This document shows, in pieces, positions 1-8,412 of a DNA stretch of 45,255 nt (position 1 is the stretch's first letter; every line of letters begins with the position of its first letter). The notes under the pieces were generated by a model. That model saw only the letters and a program-made list of their open reading frames with translations, did no database searches and was not told the DNA's origin. The position numbers and the translations under genes are program-made. The stretch is from an uncultured Telmatospirillum sp. (GTDB lineage Bacteria; Pseudomonadota; Alphaproteobacteria; Rhodospirillales; Magnetospirillaceae), in the NCBI GenBank assembly GCA_903858635.1, contig CAIOJO010000124.1, positions 1 through 45,255 on the forward strand, read 5' to 3'.

Positions 1-155
1 GAAAATCTGCGAGACTGCGCCCACAACCAGTTCAAGTCGACACCGACCATTTTCGGCCGGAAACCCGCGCAATCCGTGGCTTTCAGAGCTTTGTTCCTTC
101 AGTTAACCGGACAGCAGTGATCTGACGCCAAAGGCCAGACGAACCGACAAAGGAC
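1..155. other. left-edge segment, no gene identified
   Basis: No convincing reading frame, RNA gene or terminator is visible between the window edge and the stop codon of the small zinc-ribbon gene. It may hold the downstream untranslated region of that gene or the edge of a neighbouring gene outside the window. Confidence 0.3.
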
Positions 156-317
156 TCACGCCTTCTTTGGCGACGTCATTTCCGGCACGAACTCAGTCTT
201 GCAAAATGGGCATTTTACCTGCTGCTCCGGATCGCGGATGACAATTGCGTGCAGCATCCTGTCCAGGTAATACCTCTTCGAGCAAGCGGGACAGGTGACG
301 TAGTACACGCTTGACAT
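156..317 (-). CDS. small zinc-ribbon protein, possible UbiD partner subunit
   Basis: This 53-residue frame starts at ATG 317 and ends at TGA 156. It has two Cys-x2-Cys knuckles, CPAC at residues 9-12 and CPFC at 36-39, which look like a single zinc ribbon, with a short Lys-rich tail. It lies 30 bp downstream of the UbiD-family gene on the same strand, so the two are probably co-transcribed. Non-oxidative hydroxyarylate decarboxylases such as the VdcBCD and BsdBCD systems carry a small Cys-rich D subunit beside the UbiD-like C subunit, and this gene sits in a comparable position. I cannot claim sequence homology with BsdD. An alternative is a free-standing zinc-ribbon protein unrelated to the enzyme. 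The presence of the gene is fairly secure; its role is inferred from position. Confidence 0.6.
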   Translation of the reverse strand: MSSVYYVTCPACSKRYYLDRMLHAIVIRDPEQQVKCPFCKTEFVPEMTSPKKA

Positions 318-347
318 GTCATTGATCCTTCATAGGCATCGGGGCGG

Positions 348-1741
348 CTATACCGCCGCCGCCGGCTCGAAATAGTCTTCCAGACGGAGCCGCCGATAAG
401 CCTCGGCAGGCTTGATCCGCTGCGGGAAGCCGGAATCATCCTTGGGCTTGGTGGCGTCGATGCCGCCCTTGGCGGTGGTGGTGTCGTCGGCCGAGGGATC
501 CAGCCTGGTTCCCAACATTCCCGCGATGACGACCAGATCCTTGTCCCATTGCGAGCGCGTGGCGACCGCCCACAGGACCTCTTCATCGCTGTAGATGTCG
601 ACATCTTCATCGACGACGATGACGTGCTTGATCCGGTAGTCGGAGCTCAACGCCGTGGCGATGACCGTCTTGGGCTCGGAGTCGTTGCTTTTCCTGACTT
701 GAATATAGGCGTGCAGACGGGCCGTCCCGGAGATCGGCACATGGACGCCGGTCACCCCCGGCACCACGTCCTTGATCCGGTTATAGAGATAGGCCTCGAT
801 CATCGGCGCATCGAGCAACAGGTGATCGGCCCGGCCCGGGATGATATCCAGGTAATAGGCCTGCGCCCTGCGGGTTATGGCGGTCACCGTGGCGACCGGG
901 CTAATCTTCTGGCCGGCATAGTATTGCGTGTACTCGCCGAACGGCGCTTCGATGGCGTAGTCGACGGTGGAAAGCTCCGTCTCGATGACCATCTCGGCAT
1001 TGGCCGGGACCATCACCTCCGCCCCCCAGGTCTCCGAGGCGGTCACCTGCAATCCCTGCCCCATGACACCGCCGATGATCCGGGGTTCGTCCACCAGCAG
1101 CTTGGTCTGCGCCCCCATGTAGAAGGCCGGATGATGACCATTGACCAGCAGCATCGGCACCGACGCGATGCCTCTCTCCTTGTATTTGTGGAAGATGTAG
1201 GCCATGTGGCGCGCCGCGTTGAAATTGACCACCAGGCGGCGCGGCCGTCGACATAGACCCGGCAGATCGAACAGTTGACCCATCCCGTATCGGGGTCTTT
1301 GACCCAGGCGCTGGCCGCCGTCAGATAGGGACCCAGGTCCATTTCGTTGTGGGTGATGATGGGGTAGTCCAGCAAGTCGGCTTCGCCGCCGATCTGGATG
1401 ACCTGTTTGACCTCGGCTTCGGCCTTGCCCACCACCACCGGAGGGATCGGCACCTCTTTCCTGATGTAATCCAGGGCGAGATCGGGGACGGTCGACCCGA
1501 TGGCGTCGGCCAGTCTTTCCCGCGCCCCGAACAAGTTGACCATCACCGGCAGCTTGGAGATTTCGCCTTTCAGATTGCGCACCCGGTCGAAAATCAGAAC
1601 GGCATGCTTTCTCCGGCTTTCCATGCTGGCGACGATCGCCGGAATCTCGAACTCCGGGCCGACTTCCTTGCTGATTCTCACCACGCTGCCGGGCCGCTCG
1701 GCCGCCAGCTGTTCGATGAACTGCGATAGAGTCTTTTCCAT
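348..1741 (-). pseudogene. UbiD-family decarboxylase, interrupted by one frameshift
   Basis: The product resembles prenylated-FMN-dependent UbiD-family (de)carboxylases. The N-terminal half (from ATG 1741) includes IGGEADLLDYPIITHNEMD and the C-terminal half includes EAPFGEYTQYY, VVDEDVDIYSDEEVLWA and GGIDATKP. The two halves lie in different frames. They join at about 1243-1255, where the text changes from VDGRA in the first frame to RRLVVNF in the second. One extra base in the GC-rich run there would give VDGPRRLVVNF and a continuous protein of about 464 residues, a normal UbiD length. It could be a sequencing error or a real inactivating indel. The substrate cannot be told: aromatic acids or a CoA ester are possible, and classical ubiquinone UbiD is less likely given the divergent sequence and the neighbouring zinc-ribbon gene. 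A flavin prenyltransferase (UbiX) is not in the window. Confidence 0.8.
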
Positions 1742-1936
1742 GATTCTCCGTTCGCCTGGTGCCGGTGGATTCCCCGATGAGCCGATCGCCGGCTGCAGCG
1801 GGTTCCGCCAAGAGAGCGCGGCAAAACCGCGCGCGACGTCACCGCGACAAGGAACGCCGGATACCGGGACTGAGCAAGGGCGGCACCGTTTCTGCCCGTG
1901 GACGGGAAACAACGAAACGACTCAGCCCGACGGCAA

Positions 1937-2076
1937 ATCCTATATTATATTGAATCTTGGGTGTCAAGGCGGGCGGGCTCTCGGGCTTCTCGCCTTATCG
2001 CACCAAGTGATGCCACTTGGCGCGATAAGGCTCCAGGCTTCCGGCTTGACAGACAAAATCCAATATCATATAGGAT
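1937..2076. repeat. 140-bp near-palindromic element upstream of the ubiD-like gene
   Basis: The left arm begins ATCCTATATTATATTG at 1937. The right arm, read on the minus strand from 2076, begins ATCCTATATGATATTG. Both continue with similar text including TGTCAAG, and the centre is an 18-bp hairpin (1992-2009 paired with 2014-2031, one mismatch, 4-nt loop). The arms are about 73 and 63 bp with gaps. The element could be a miniature inverted-repeat element, paired operators for a dimeric regulator with the AT-rich outer ends as half-sites, or a structured leader RNA of the ubiD-like gene, whose start is at 1741. No clear target-site duplication is visible. Confidence 0.65.
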
Positions 2077-2275
2077 CCACATAGCACAGTATTTATTCAA
2101 AGGTCGTCATTGGCTCAGCCATACTTCGTTTGCTGGCCTATCGCGAGATCGACCGAGTACTAGGCTCCATCTGTGGTTCTCCCCCGGCGCGAGACGCCAA
2201 GGAATCAGATTGTTGGATTTTAGTTAAAAATCATCAGATCCACCCGTTGAGCCCGCCATGCGGCAGGAGGCAGGA

Positions 2276-4294
2276 ATGTTGGTCGGCCAATTCATGGCGA
2301 ATTTCAGGGTGGTCACACGGATCTATGCGGGCTTCGGCATGCTGATCGTGCTGGCTTTCGTATTGGCCGGCTTCGGCGTGTGGCAGCTGGCCAGTGTTCG
2401 CGGCAATGTCGGGCAGTTGGTCGTCGTGTCCGATGACACGGCGCGCATCCTGCAGATGGATCGCCTGCTGCAGACGGTGCGCGGCGCCGCCTTGCATTAC
2501 AAGACCGTCAGCGACCAGGCGGCGGCCGACGAGTTCACCAGCGCCCAGACGCAAGCCAGCGCCCTGCTCAAGGAACTGATCGCGGCCGACCCGACCGCCG
2601 GACGCAATGGCGTCTATCAGAGCGTCCAGGCGTCGCTTGGCACACTGCAGACCGAGTTCGGCCAGCTGCAGCAGATGGGCAACCAGTTGAAGGCGGGCGG
2701 CCCGACCATCGTTACCAAAGGCACCGCCCTGCTCGCCGCGACGACCCGGCTGATCGCGGTGGCCAGGACGAGCCATGATGCGGCAGCCCTGGACGGGGCG
2801 CGCGATCTCGAGGTGGCGGTGATGGGCATGCGGCTGGCCACGCTGCGCTTCACCACCTACCGCGAGCCCAAGAACCTGGCGGAATTTCGCGAAGCCTTGG
2901 ACAAGACCGGCAAGATGATCGAGGGCATCGCCCAATCGGCACCCGCGGGCGAATTCGCCACGCAGCTGTCCGTCTTCAAGGTCGCGTTGGAGGACTACGC
3001 CAAGTTCTTCGAAGAGCGGGCGGCGGCCGTCCTCAAGAGCGACGACCTCTATGAAAAGACCATGGTGCCGCAGATCCTGGAGATGCTGAAACGGCTGGAC
3101 GACGCCAGCACGGCTCTGGTCACCCAATTCGACGACCAGAAGCAGGCCACCCATCGCAAACTGTCCTCGACCTCGACCGCGCAGACGTTGTTTGCCCTGG
3201 GCGAGCTGGTGCTGGGCATCGGGCTGGCCTTCTTCATCGGGCGCGGCATCACCAAGCCCCTCACCCTAATGACCGGCGTCATGCGGAAATTGGCGGGCGG
3301 CGACAAATCCGTCGAGATCCCGGGGCGGGACGGCCAGGACGAATTGGCCGAGATGGCCAAGGCGATGGAGGTGTTCCGCGGGCATATGATCGAGACGGAC
3401 CGGCTGGCCGAGGCGCAACGGGCCGAGCAATCCGGGAAGGAGGCGCGGCAGCACGCGGTCGAAGCCAATATCGCCCAATTCGACCGGGTCGTGCAGGACC
3501 TTCTGGGAACGGTGTCCTCGGCCGCGACCGGTCTGCGAACCACGGCCGAGAGCATGGCCTCGGCCACCGAGGGGGCCAACCGCCAGGCGACCGCCGCGGC
3601 GGCGGCGGCCGAGCAGACCTCGTCCAGCGTGCAAACGGTCGCCGCGGCGATCGAAGAGATGTCCGCGTCGATCGGCGAGATCGGCCGCCAGGCGACCCAG
3701 TCGAGCCAGGTTGCCGCCAAGGCGGTCGACGAATCCACCCGGACCAACCAGGCGGTGCAAGGTCTCAGCGCCTGCGCCCAGAAGATCGGCACGGTGGTGC
3801 AGCTGATCCAGGACATCGCCAGCCAGACCAATCTCCTGGCCCTGAACGCCACCATCGAGGCGGCGCGCGCCGGCGACGCCGGCAAAGGCTTCGCCGTCGT
3901 GGCCACCGAAGTGAAGTCGTTGGCCAACCAGACGGCCCGGGCCACCGAGGAGATCTCGGTGCAGATCGCCTCGATGCAGAGCGCGACCACCGACGCGGTG
4001 GCGGCCATCGAGCGCATCAACCACACCATCACCGATATCAACGACGTCTCGATCAAGATCGCCGCGGCGGTCGAGGAACAATCGGCGGCGACGCACGAGA
4101 TCTCGCGCAGCACGCAATCGGCGGCGCACGGCACCGGCGAGGTGTCGCGCAATGTCGCCCAGGTCCACCAGGCGGTCGCCGAGACCGGGTCGTCTGCCTC
4201 CCAGGTGCTCGCCTCTTCCGGTCAGCTCAACCACAATGCCGAAAGCCTGCGCGCCGAGATCGCCAAGTTCTTCGCCACCATCCGAGCGGCTTGA
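2276..4294 (+). CDS. methyl-accepting chemotaxis protein
   Basis: A transmembrane chemoreceptor of 672 residues that relays ligand binding to CheA/CheW. A first membrane segment lies at about residues 18-38. A periplasmic helical sensor of about 265 residues follows, then a second membrane segment at about 305-325 and a HAMP linker with the [14 protein letters not shown] text. The cytoplasmic signalling hairpin has its conserved tip around residues 505-532 ([20 protein letters not shown]). I prefer the ATG at 2276 because AGGAGG lies five bases upstream; an in-frame ATG at 2258 would add six residues. No CheR-binding pentapeptide is visible at the C-terminus. The ligand is unknown. The gene stands alone, with no other che genes in the window. 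Confidence 0.95.
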   Translation: MLVGQFMANFRVVTRIYAGFGMLIVLAFVLAGFGVWQLASVRGNVGQLVVVSDDTARILQMDRLLQTVRGAALHYKTVSDQAAADEFTSAQTQASALLKELIAADPTAGRNGVYQSVQASLGTLQTEFGQLQQMGNQLKAGGPTIVTKGTALLAATTRLIAVARTSHDAAALDGARDLEVAVMGMRLATLRFTTYREPKNLAEFREALDKTGKMIEGIAQSAPAGEFATQLSVFKVALEDYAKFFEERAAAVLKSDDLYEKTMVPQILEMLKRLDDASTALVTQFDDQKQATHRKLSSTSTAQTLFALGELVLGIGLAFFIGRGITKPLTLMTGVMRKLAGGDKSVEIPGRDGQDELAEMAKAMEVFRGHMIETDRLAEAQRAEQSGKEARQHAVEANIAQFDRVVQDLLGTVSSAATGLRTTAESMASATEGANRQATAAAAAAEQTSSSVQTVAAAIEEMSASIGEIGRQATQSSQVAAKAVDESTRTNQAVQGLSACAQKIGTVVQLIQDIASQTNLLALNATIEAARAGDAGKGFAVVATEVKSLANQTARATEEISVQIASMQSATTDAVAAIERINHTITDINDVSIKIAAAVEEQSAATHEISRSTQSAAHGTGEVSRNVAQVHQAVAETGSSASQVLASSGQLNHNAESLRAEIAKFFATIRAA

Positions 4295-4307
4295 CCCAAT
4301 TCTTTTT

Positions 4308-4415
4308 AGTGGGGTGGGCGTCCCGCCCGCCACCGCCGCGAAGCGGCGGATTTCTGCGCCAGTCTATTGGTAGAACGCCGCTCTGCGGCGTGGCGGGCGG
4401 GACGCCCACCCCACT
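4308..4415. repeat. palindromic intergenic repeat, family A copy 1
   Basis: Perfect 25-bp inverted arms lie at 4308-4332 and 4391-4415, with the core GGGCGTCCCGCCCGCC. Between them are two small hairpins built on CCGCCGC/GCGGCGG (4333-4349) and CGCCGC/GCGGCG (about 4376-4390). It lies between convergent genes, 14 bp after the chemoreceptor stop, so the transcript could also terminate here. Related copies lie at 11033, 22269 and 40080. Confidence 0.85.
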
Positions 4416-4440
4416 TTAAAGGGAATAGGTGCGCCGACCC

Positions 4441-5694
4441 TCAGCTGGCCCGCGCATTGGCTCGTTTCAGGCCGTACATGTCGCGATCGGCGTGGTCCAT
4501 CAGGTGCAGGAAATCCTCGGCGTGATCGGGATAGATGGCGACGCCGATGCTGGCGCCGATGGTCACCTCGGCCCTCCCCAGGTCGATCGGCTCGGCCAGC
4601 AATTGGTGCAGCTTGCGACGCACCTCCTCGGCCTCGGAATCGTCGGACAGCTCTTCCAACAGCACCATGAACTCGTCGCCGCCGGCCCGGGCCACGGTAT
4701 CGGTGGCACGGACCCCGGCCCTCAGCCGCAGGGCGACGCTGCGCAGGACGGCATCGCCGGCGACATGGCCGAAGGTGTCGTTGATCGCCTTGAAGCGGTC
4801 GAGATCGACGAACAAAAGGGCCAGCCTCGCCCCATGGCGGCGCGCCCGCTTGAAGGCCTCTTCGACCCGGTCGCTGAACAGATGGCGGTTGGGCAATCCG
4901 GTCAAGGCATCGTAATAGGCCTTGCGGAACACCCGTTGTTCCGCCGCCTTGCGGGCCGAAATGTCGCGGACGATGCTGGTGAACGACAGATGCTCGCCCT
5001 GCTGCAGTTGGCGCACCGCCATTTCCAGCGTCAGCTCCTCGCCGTCCTTGCGCTTGCCGAGGATTTCCGCCGCGGCGACCACCATCGGCGCCATCGCCGA
5101 GTCGGCACCGGCGTTCAGCGGCGCATTAGGGATGAGCGTGCGGATATTGCGGCCGATCACCTCGTCCTGGTGAAAGCCGAAGATCGATTCGGCAGCGGGA
5201 TTGAAACTCTGGATGAGGCCGCGATCGTCCACCGTGATGATGCCGTCGGCCACCGTGTTGATGATTCCTTCCAGGCGCTGCTCGCGCAGCCTGAGGGCGC
5301 GGGCGGCGCGCAGATGCTCGGTGATGTCGTGGATCTCCAACAGGAAGACGTCATTCTGGCCGACCGAAGTCACCGACAATTCGACATCGAGGGCTGCGCC
5401 GTCGCAACGGGCCAGCTTGATCGAGACGGCGGAATGTTCCTCGGCGAACACCGCCAGTCCCAGTTCGGCCAGGGCGGCGTAGTCGCGGTGCACGAACGAG
5501 AAGATGGACCGCCCGATCGCCGCTTGCGGCGCCGCCAAGCCCAACAGACGCGCCGCCGCGGCATTGGCATGGGCGATGTCGGAACCCAGGCAAACCGCGA
5601 ACGGCGTGCGCATTCGGCCGAGCAGGCCGGCATAGGCTTGCCACGCGGCAGGCACATCGTTCGCCGACGGCGATCCTTGCGGTGCAACGATCAC
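4441..5694 (-). CDS. PAS-PAS-GGDEF diguanylate cyclase
   Basis: A soluble 417-residue protein predicted to make cyclic di-GMP from two GTP. Two PAS domains lie at roughly residues 25-130 and 140-260, the second containing the typical ADGIITVDDRGLIQSFNPAAE text. A GGDEF domain follows at about 262-417, with DALTGLPNR at its start. The catalytic GGDEF motif at about residue 338 is intact, and RATD five residues upstream matches the allosteric inhibition (I) site. There is no EAL domain and no membrane segment. The start is GTG 5694, chosen because AGGAGG lies just upstream. It is divergent from the Flp pilin gene, which suggests a possible surface-attachment link, but that is inference. Confidence 0.95.
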   Translation of the reverse strand: MIVAPQGSPSANDVPAAWQAYAGLLGRMRTPFAVCLGSDIAHANAAAARLLGLAAPQAAIGRSIFSFVHRDYAALAELGLAVFAEEHSAVSIKLARCDGAALDVELSVTSVGQNDVFLLEIHDITEHLRAARALRLREQRLEGIINTVADGIITVDDRGLIQSFNPAAESIFGFHQDEVIGRNIRTLIPNAPLNAGADSAMAPMVVAAAEILGKRKDGEELTLEMAVRQLQQGEHLSFTSIVRDISARKAAEQRVFRKAYYDALTGLPNRHLFSDRVEEAFKRARRHGARLALLFVDLDRFKAINDTFGHVAGDAVLRSVALRLRAGVRATDTVARAGGDEFMVLLEELSDDSEAEEVRRKLHQLLAEPIDLGRAEVTIGASIGVAIYPDHAEDFLHLMDHADRDMYGLKRANARAS

Positions 5695-5781
5695 GGGACC
5701 TCCTCGATGTCCGGAGACCGCTCATTAGATGGCAACCGTAACCTGACCGCAACCCTGGCGCGAAGTCATATGGCTAGCCTA

Positions 5782-5797
5782 TGTGACAGGGGTCACA
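5782..5797. promoter_or_regulatory. CRP-type operator, TGTGA-N6-TCACA
   Basis: A perfect TGTGA-CAGGGG-TCACA inverted repeat lies in the 167-bp gap between the divergent diguanylate cyclase and Flp pilin genes. Its right edge is 64 bp before the pilin ATG and its left edge about 88 bp from the cyclase GTG. It matches the well-known enterobacterial CRP consensus. Which CRP/FNR-family protein might bind in this organism is unknown. Confidence 0.55.
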
Positions 5798-5861
5798 GAA
5801 TTTCTCAAGGTTTATGGTTTAGGCTGCAGAAACACTCAAGCAACGGCACCAGGAGATTTCC

Positions 5862-6038
5862 ATGCTCGTCCGTATTAGCCAGTGGCTGCAAGCGTTCCGC
5901 CAGAGCGAGAAAGGGGCGACCGCCATCGAATACGGTTTGATCGCGGCGTTGATCGCCGTCGTCATCATCGGCGGGGTTACCAGCGTCGGCACCAACCTCA
6001 ACGTAAAATTCAATACGATAGCGGCGATTTTCAACTAA
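5862..6038 (+). CDS. Flp/Fap-type pilin
   Basis: A 58-residue Flp-family pilin subunit. After a short basic and polar N-terminal segment, the hallmark motif GATAIEYGLIAALIAVVII gives the prepilin peptidase region, the conserved Glu-Tyr pair and the hydrophobic helix that packs in the pilus core. The start at ATG 5862 is preceded by AGGAGA at a good distance. Flp pilins usually sit in tad/cpa loci with a CpaA/TadV peptidase, secretin and TadA ATPase; none is here, so this is an orphan pilin gene whose export machinery must be elsewhere. A CRP-like site lies upstream. Confidence 0.92.
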   Translation: MLVRISQWLQAFRQSEKGATAIEYGLIAALIAVVIIGGVTSVGTNLNVKFNTIAAIFN

Positions 6039-6132
6039 CAGCCTGCGCCGGCGATCGGCGAAGGCGGCGCGGCCGGCCCTTGGCGCCGCCGGAAATGGCG
6101 TCTATCCTCCCCCTTTCCTCGAAGGGGACAGG

Positions 6133-6909
6133 ATGACCGTTCATTTCATCGGCGCCGGGCCGGGCGCACCCGACCTCATTACCGTCCGCGGGTTGAACCT
6201 GCTGCGCCGTTGTCCGGTGGTGCTGTATGCCGGCTCGCTGGTGCCGCCGGCCATCCTGGCCGAAGCGCCGGCAGGGGCCCGCGTGGTCGACACCGCGCCC
6301 CTGCATCTCGACCAGATCATCGCCGAGATGGAGGCGGCCGAGGCGGCCGGCCAGGATGTCGCCCGCCTGCATTCCGGCGATCCGTCGCTCTACGGCGCCA
6401 TCGCCGAGCAGATGCGGCGGCTGGACCAGGTCGGCATCGCCTATCAGGTGGTCCCGGGTGTCCCCTCCTTCGCCGCCGCCGCGGCGGCGCTGGCCACCGA
6501 ACTGACCTTGCCCGAGCTGTGCCAGACCGTGGTGCTGACCCGCACCTCGACCCGCTCGTCGCCGATGCCGCCCGGCGAGGATCTGGCCACCATCGGCGCC
6601 ACCGGCGCCACCCTGGCGATCCATCTGTCGATCAACAATCTGGCGCAGGTGGTGCGCGACCTGACACCCCGCTATGGCGCCGATTGCCCGGTGGTGGTCG
6701 CCTATCGGGTGAGTTGGCCCGACCAGGCCTTCGTCACCGGCACCCTGGCCGATATTCGCGGCAAGGTGAAGGCGGCCGGCTTTACCCGCACCGCCCTGGT
6801 GCTGGTCGGCCGCGTCCTCGGCAAGGCCGCCTTCCCCGACAGCCGCCTCTATGCCGCCGACCACACCCATGTCCTGCGGCCGGGCGGGACGGCTCCCGCC
6901 CCCGAATGA
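6133..6909 (+). CDS. precorrin-4 C11-methyltransferase CobM
   Basis: SAM-dependent tetrapyrrole methylase of cobalamin synthesis, acting at C11 of precorrin-4 (CbiF is the cobalt-precorrin counterpart). The 258-residue length is typical. The N-terminal FIGAGPGAPDLITVRG is the SAM-binding loop of the family, and HSGDPSLYGAIAEQ and VVPGVPSFAAAAAAL are the next conserved blocks. The ATG at 6133 follows a purine-rich AAGGGGACAGG. It is the first of five corrinoid genes spread over 6.1-13.9 kb. CobM and CbiF cannot be separated by eye; CobM is used because the neighbouring reductase is CobK/CbiJ type. Confidence 0.93.
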   Translation: MTVHFIGAGPGAPDLITVRGLNLLRRCPVVLYAGSLVPPAILAEAPAGARVVDTAPLHLDQIIAEMEAAEAAGQDVARLHSGDPSLYGAIAEQMRRLDQVGIAYQVVPGVPSFAAAAAALATELTLPELCQTVVLTRTSTRSSPMPPGEDLATIGATGATLAIHLSINNLAQVVRDLTPRYGADCPVVVAYRVSWPDQAFVTGTLADIRGKVKAAGFTRTALVLVGRVLGKAAFPDSRLYAADHTHVLRPGGTAPAPE

Positions 6910-6916
6910 TGGCCGG

Positions 6917-7702
6917 TCAGGTGCCGAGCGCGCGGCCCGCCTCTTTCCAGAAATGGCGCAGCATTTCGGCGGTGCCGCGGAACAGGTTACGGTCGCAACT
7001 CTCGATCCCAGCCACCCCGCCGACCCGCGCGCGGCGCGGTCCGCCCTGTTCGCCGTCGCCGGCATACTGCCAGAAATGCCATCCTTTGCCCCGCCAGGCG
7101 TGCGGCAATTGCGGATCGCCGCGGTAGTCGGCCAGCCACAGAGGGCATCGCGCCAGGATCGATCGGGGGGTGATGCCGCCGCCCAGGGAATGCCGGCCGG
7201 CGCCCATCCGTTTGCCGTCGGCCCAGGCCGCGCTGGTGTAGATCAGCGGATAGCGGCCGGTGGCGGCGAGGACGGTCTGAACGAACGCTTCGGCCTGCCG
7301 CAGCTGCATGGTGTTCGACGGATTCTGGTCGTTGAATTCGAGGTCGAGGGCCAACAGGGTCGCCGGTCCCGGTCGCGCCGAGGCCAGGAACATATGCGCC
7401 TGATCGGCACCGGAAAACTGATGGGTGCCAAAATGATAGGCGCCCCATAGCAAGCCCGCCGCTTCGGCCTGGGCGCGGCGTTCGGCGTATAGGGGATCAC
7501 GCCAATCGCCGCCTTCGCTGGCCTTATGGATGACGCCGAGGATATTGCTGCGTTTGCGGGCCAGGTTGAAGTCGCTGACGGTGGTCATGTGACTGATGTC
7601 GATCACCGCATCCAGCCGGCCGCCGGGCTTGGCCGCCGCTGGCGCCATCGGCGCCGCAGCCAAGCTCATCAATCCGGCAAGCACCATTCTCCGCGTCAGC
7701 AT
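6917..7702 (-). CDS. secreted GH25-family lysozyme (muramidase)
   Basis: A 261-residue predicted peptidoglycan muramidase. The N-terminus has an RR pair (TRRMVLAG) and an Ala-rich hydrophobic stretch ending near AAAKPGG, consistent with a Sec or Tat signal peptide of about 25 residues. GH25 landmarks are VIDISHM (first catalytic-site Asp), LDLEFND (the acidic pair), GAYHFG, YPLIYTSAAW and HFWQYAGDG. It converges on cobM with a 7-bp gap and is not obviously part of the cobalamin pathway. It could act in cell-wall turnover or in opening the wall for envelope complexes. No phage genes are nearby. Confidence 0.9.
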   Translation of the reverse strand: MLTRRMVLAGLMSLAAAPMAPAAAKPGGRLDAVIDISHMTTVSDFNLARKRSNILGVIHKASEGGDWRDPLYAERRAQAEAAGLLWGAYHFGTHQFSGADQAHMFLASARPGPATLLALDLEFNDQNPSNTMQLRQAEAFVQTVLAATGRYPLIYTSAAWADGKRMGAGRHSLGGGITPRSILARCPLWLADYRGDPQLPHAWRGKGWHFWQYAGDGEQGGPRRARVGGVAGIESCDRNLFRGTAEMLRHFWKEAGRALGT

Positions 7703-8047
7703 TCTGGCAGACCACCTTCGTCTTGCCGCGCCCCGTAATCGCGGCAGTCCCTAGTGGTATACCAGAATGGTTAGCGACCTGCAAAAACGAGGTGCAAAGG
7801 CGACGCGCCAGCGACCGTCGCCGACGGCACAGGGCCGTCCGCGGCGCAAGGGCTCGTCGCCCCCTCGCCGATCCCACCCCCCGACGATTGGCGGGGATGC
7901 CTGTCATACAAATTGACTGCGTCGAAAGCCGATTATTGTGCGGAGCGACAGTCGACCCAACCTGGAGACCCAGATGATCCAAGATGACTGATGCCGCGGT
8001 GACCTCGGCGGTCCTTGTTGATCTTAATAAATGGAGTGCGGGCACAG
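7703..8047. other. intergenic region before the HigA-like gene
   Basis: About 345 bp between divergent genes. I see no convincing gene and no HigB-like toxin frame. A GGTATACC palindrome lies near 7755. TTGACT near 7914 is followed by an AT-rich stretch ending TATTGT, but the spacing is short, so I do not call a promoter. Confidence 0.35.
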
Positions 8048-8383
8048 ATGACCTCGGAATCCCCTGCCGTCGGTCACCCAGGAACATATCTGGCCGAGGA
8101 GATGAGCCGTTTGGGATTGACCACCGCGGACCTGGCGGAAGCCTTGTGCATGCCGATCAATTTTGTCGCGGAGATCCTGGTCGGCCGCCGGCCCGTCGAA
8201 CTGGGGTTGGCCTGTCGGCTGGAAAAGATCACCGGCCACCGGAGAGATTACTGGCTGCGCCTGCAAGGCCGTTTCGAAGGGCGGATTTTCGGCCGTGAAC
8301 GTGCGGCGCAGAACGGTTGTGGGACTCCTCCCGCAATGGCCGACATGGAATCGGAACAGTTGGCCCAGCAGGGCCGCGGTTAG
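8048..8383 (+). CDS. HigA-like XRE-family DNA-binding protein
   Basis: A 111-residue protein resembling the antidote half of HigBA-type modules (VapI/HigA, XRE helix-turn-helix). The text YLAEEMSRLGLTTADLAEAL followed by a second helix ending in VAEILVGRRP is the HTH, and the domain runs to about residue 75 with DYWLRLQ, as in the family. The C-terminal 35 residues are not conserved to my eye. The first ATG is 8048; a TTG at 8015 in the same frame would add 11 residues. A HigB toxin normally precedes HigA, but no such frame lies in the 345 bp upstream, so this looks like an orphan regulator or a relic of a toxin-antitoxin pair. Confidence 0.82.
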   Translation: MTSESPAVGHPGTYLAEEMSRLGLTTADLAEALCMPINFVAEILVGRRPVELGLACRLEKITGHRRDYWLRLQGRFEGRIFGRERAAQNGCGTPPAMADMESEQLAQQGRG

Positions 8384-8412
8384 GCGGTTCCCCAAACCCG
8401 TCGATCCCGTCA

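Noticed and set aside
549-1256. 235-residue plus-strand frame opposite the ubiD-like gene
   Set aside because: Antisense shadow of a GC-rich coding region; Asp/Arg/Gly-rich composition and no family resemblance.
6039-6132. Cobalamin riboswitch before cobM
   Set aside because: The gap is too short and no B12-box-like conserved core was recognised there or in the cbiD-cobA gap.
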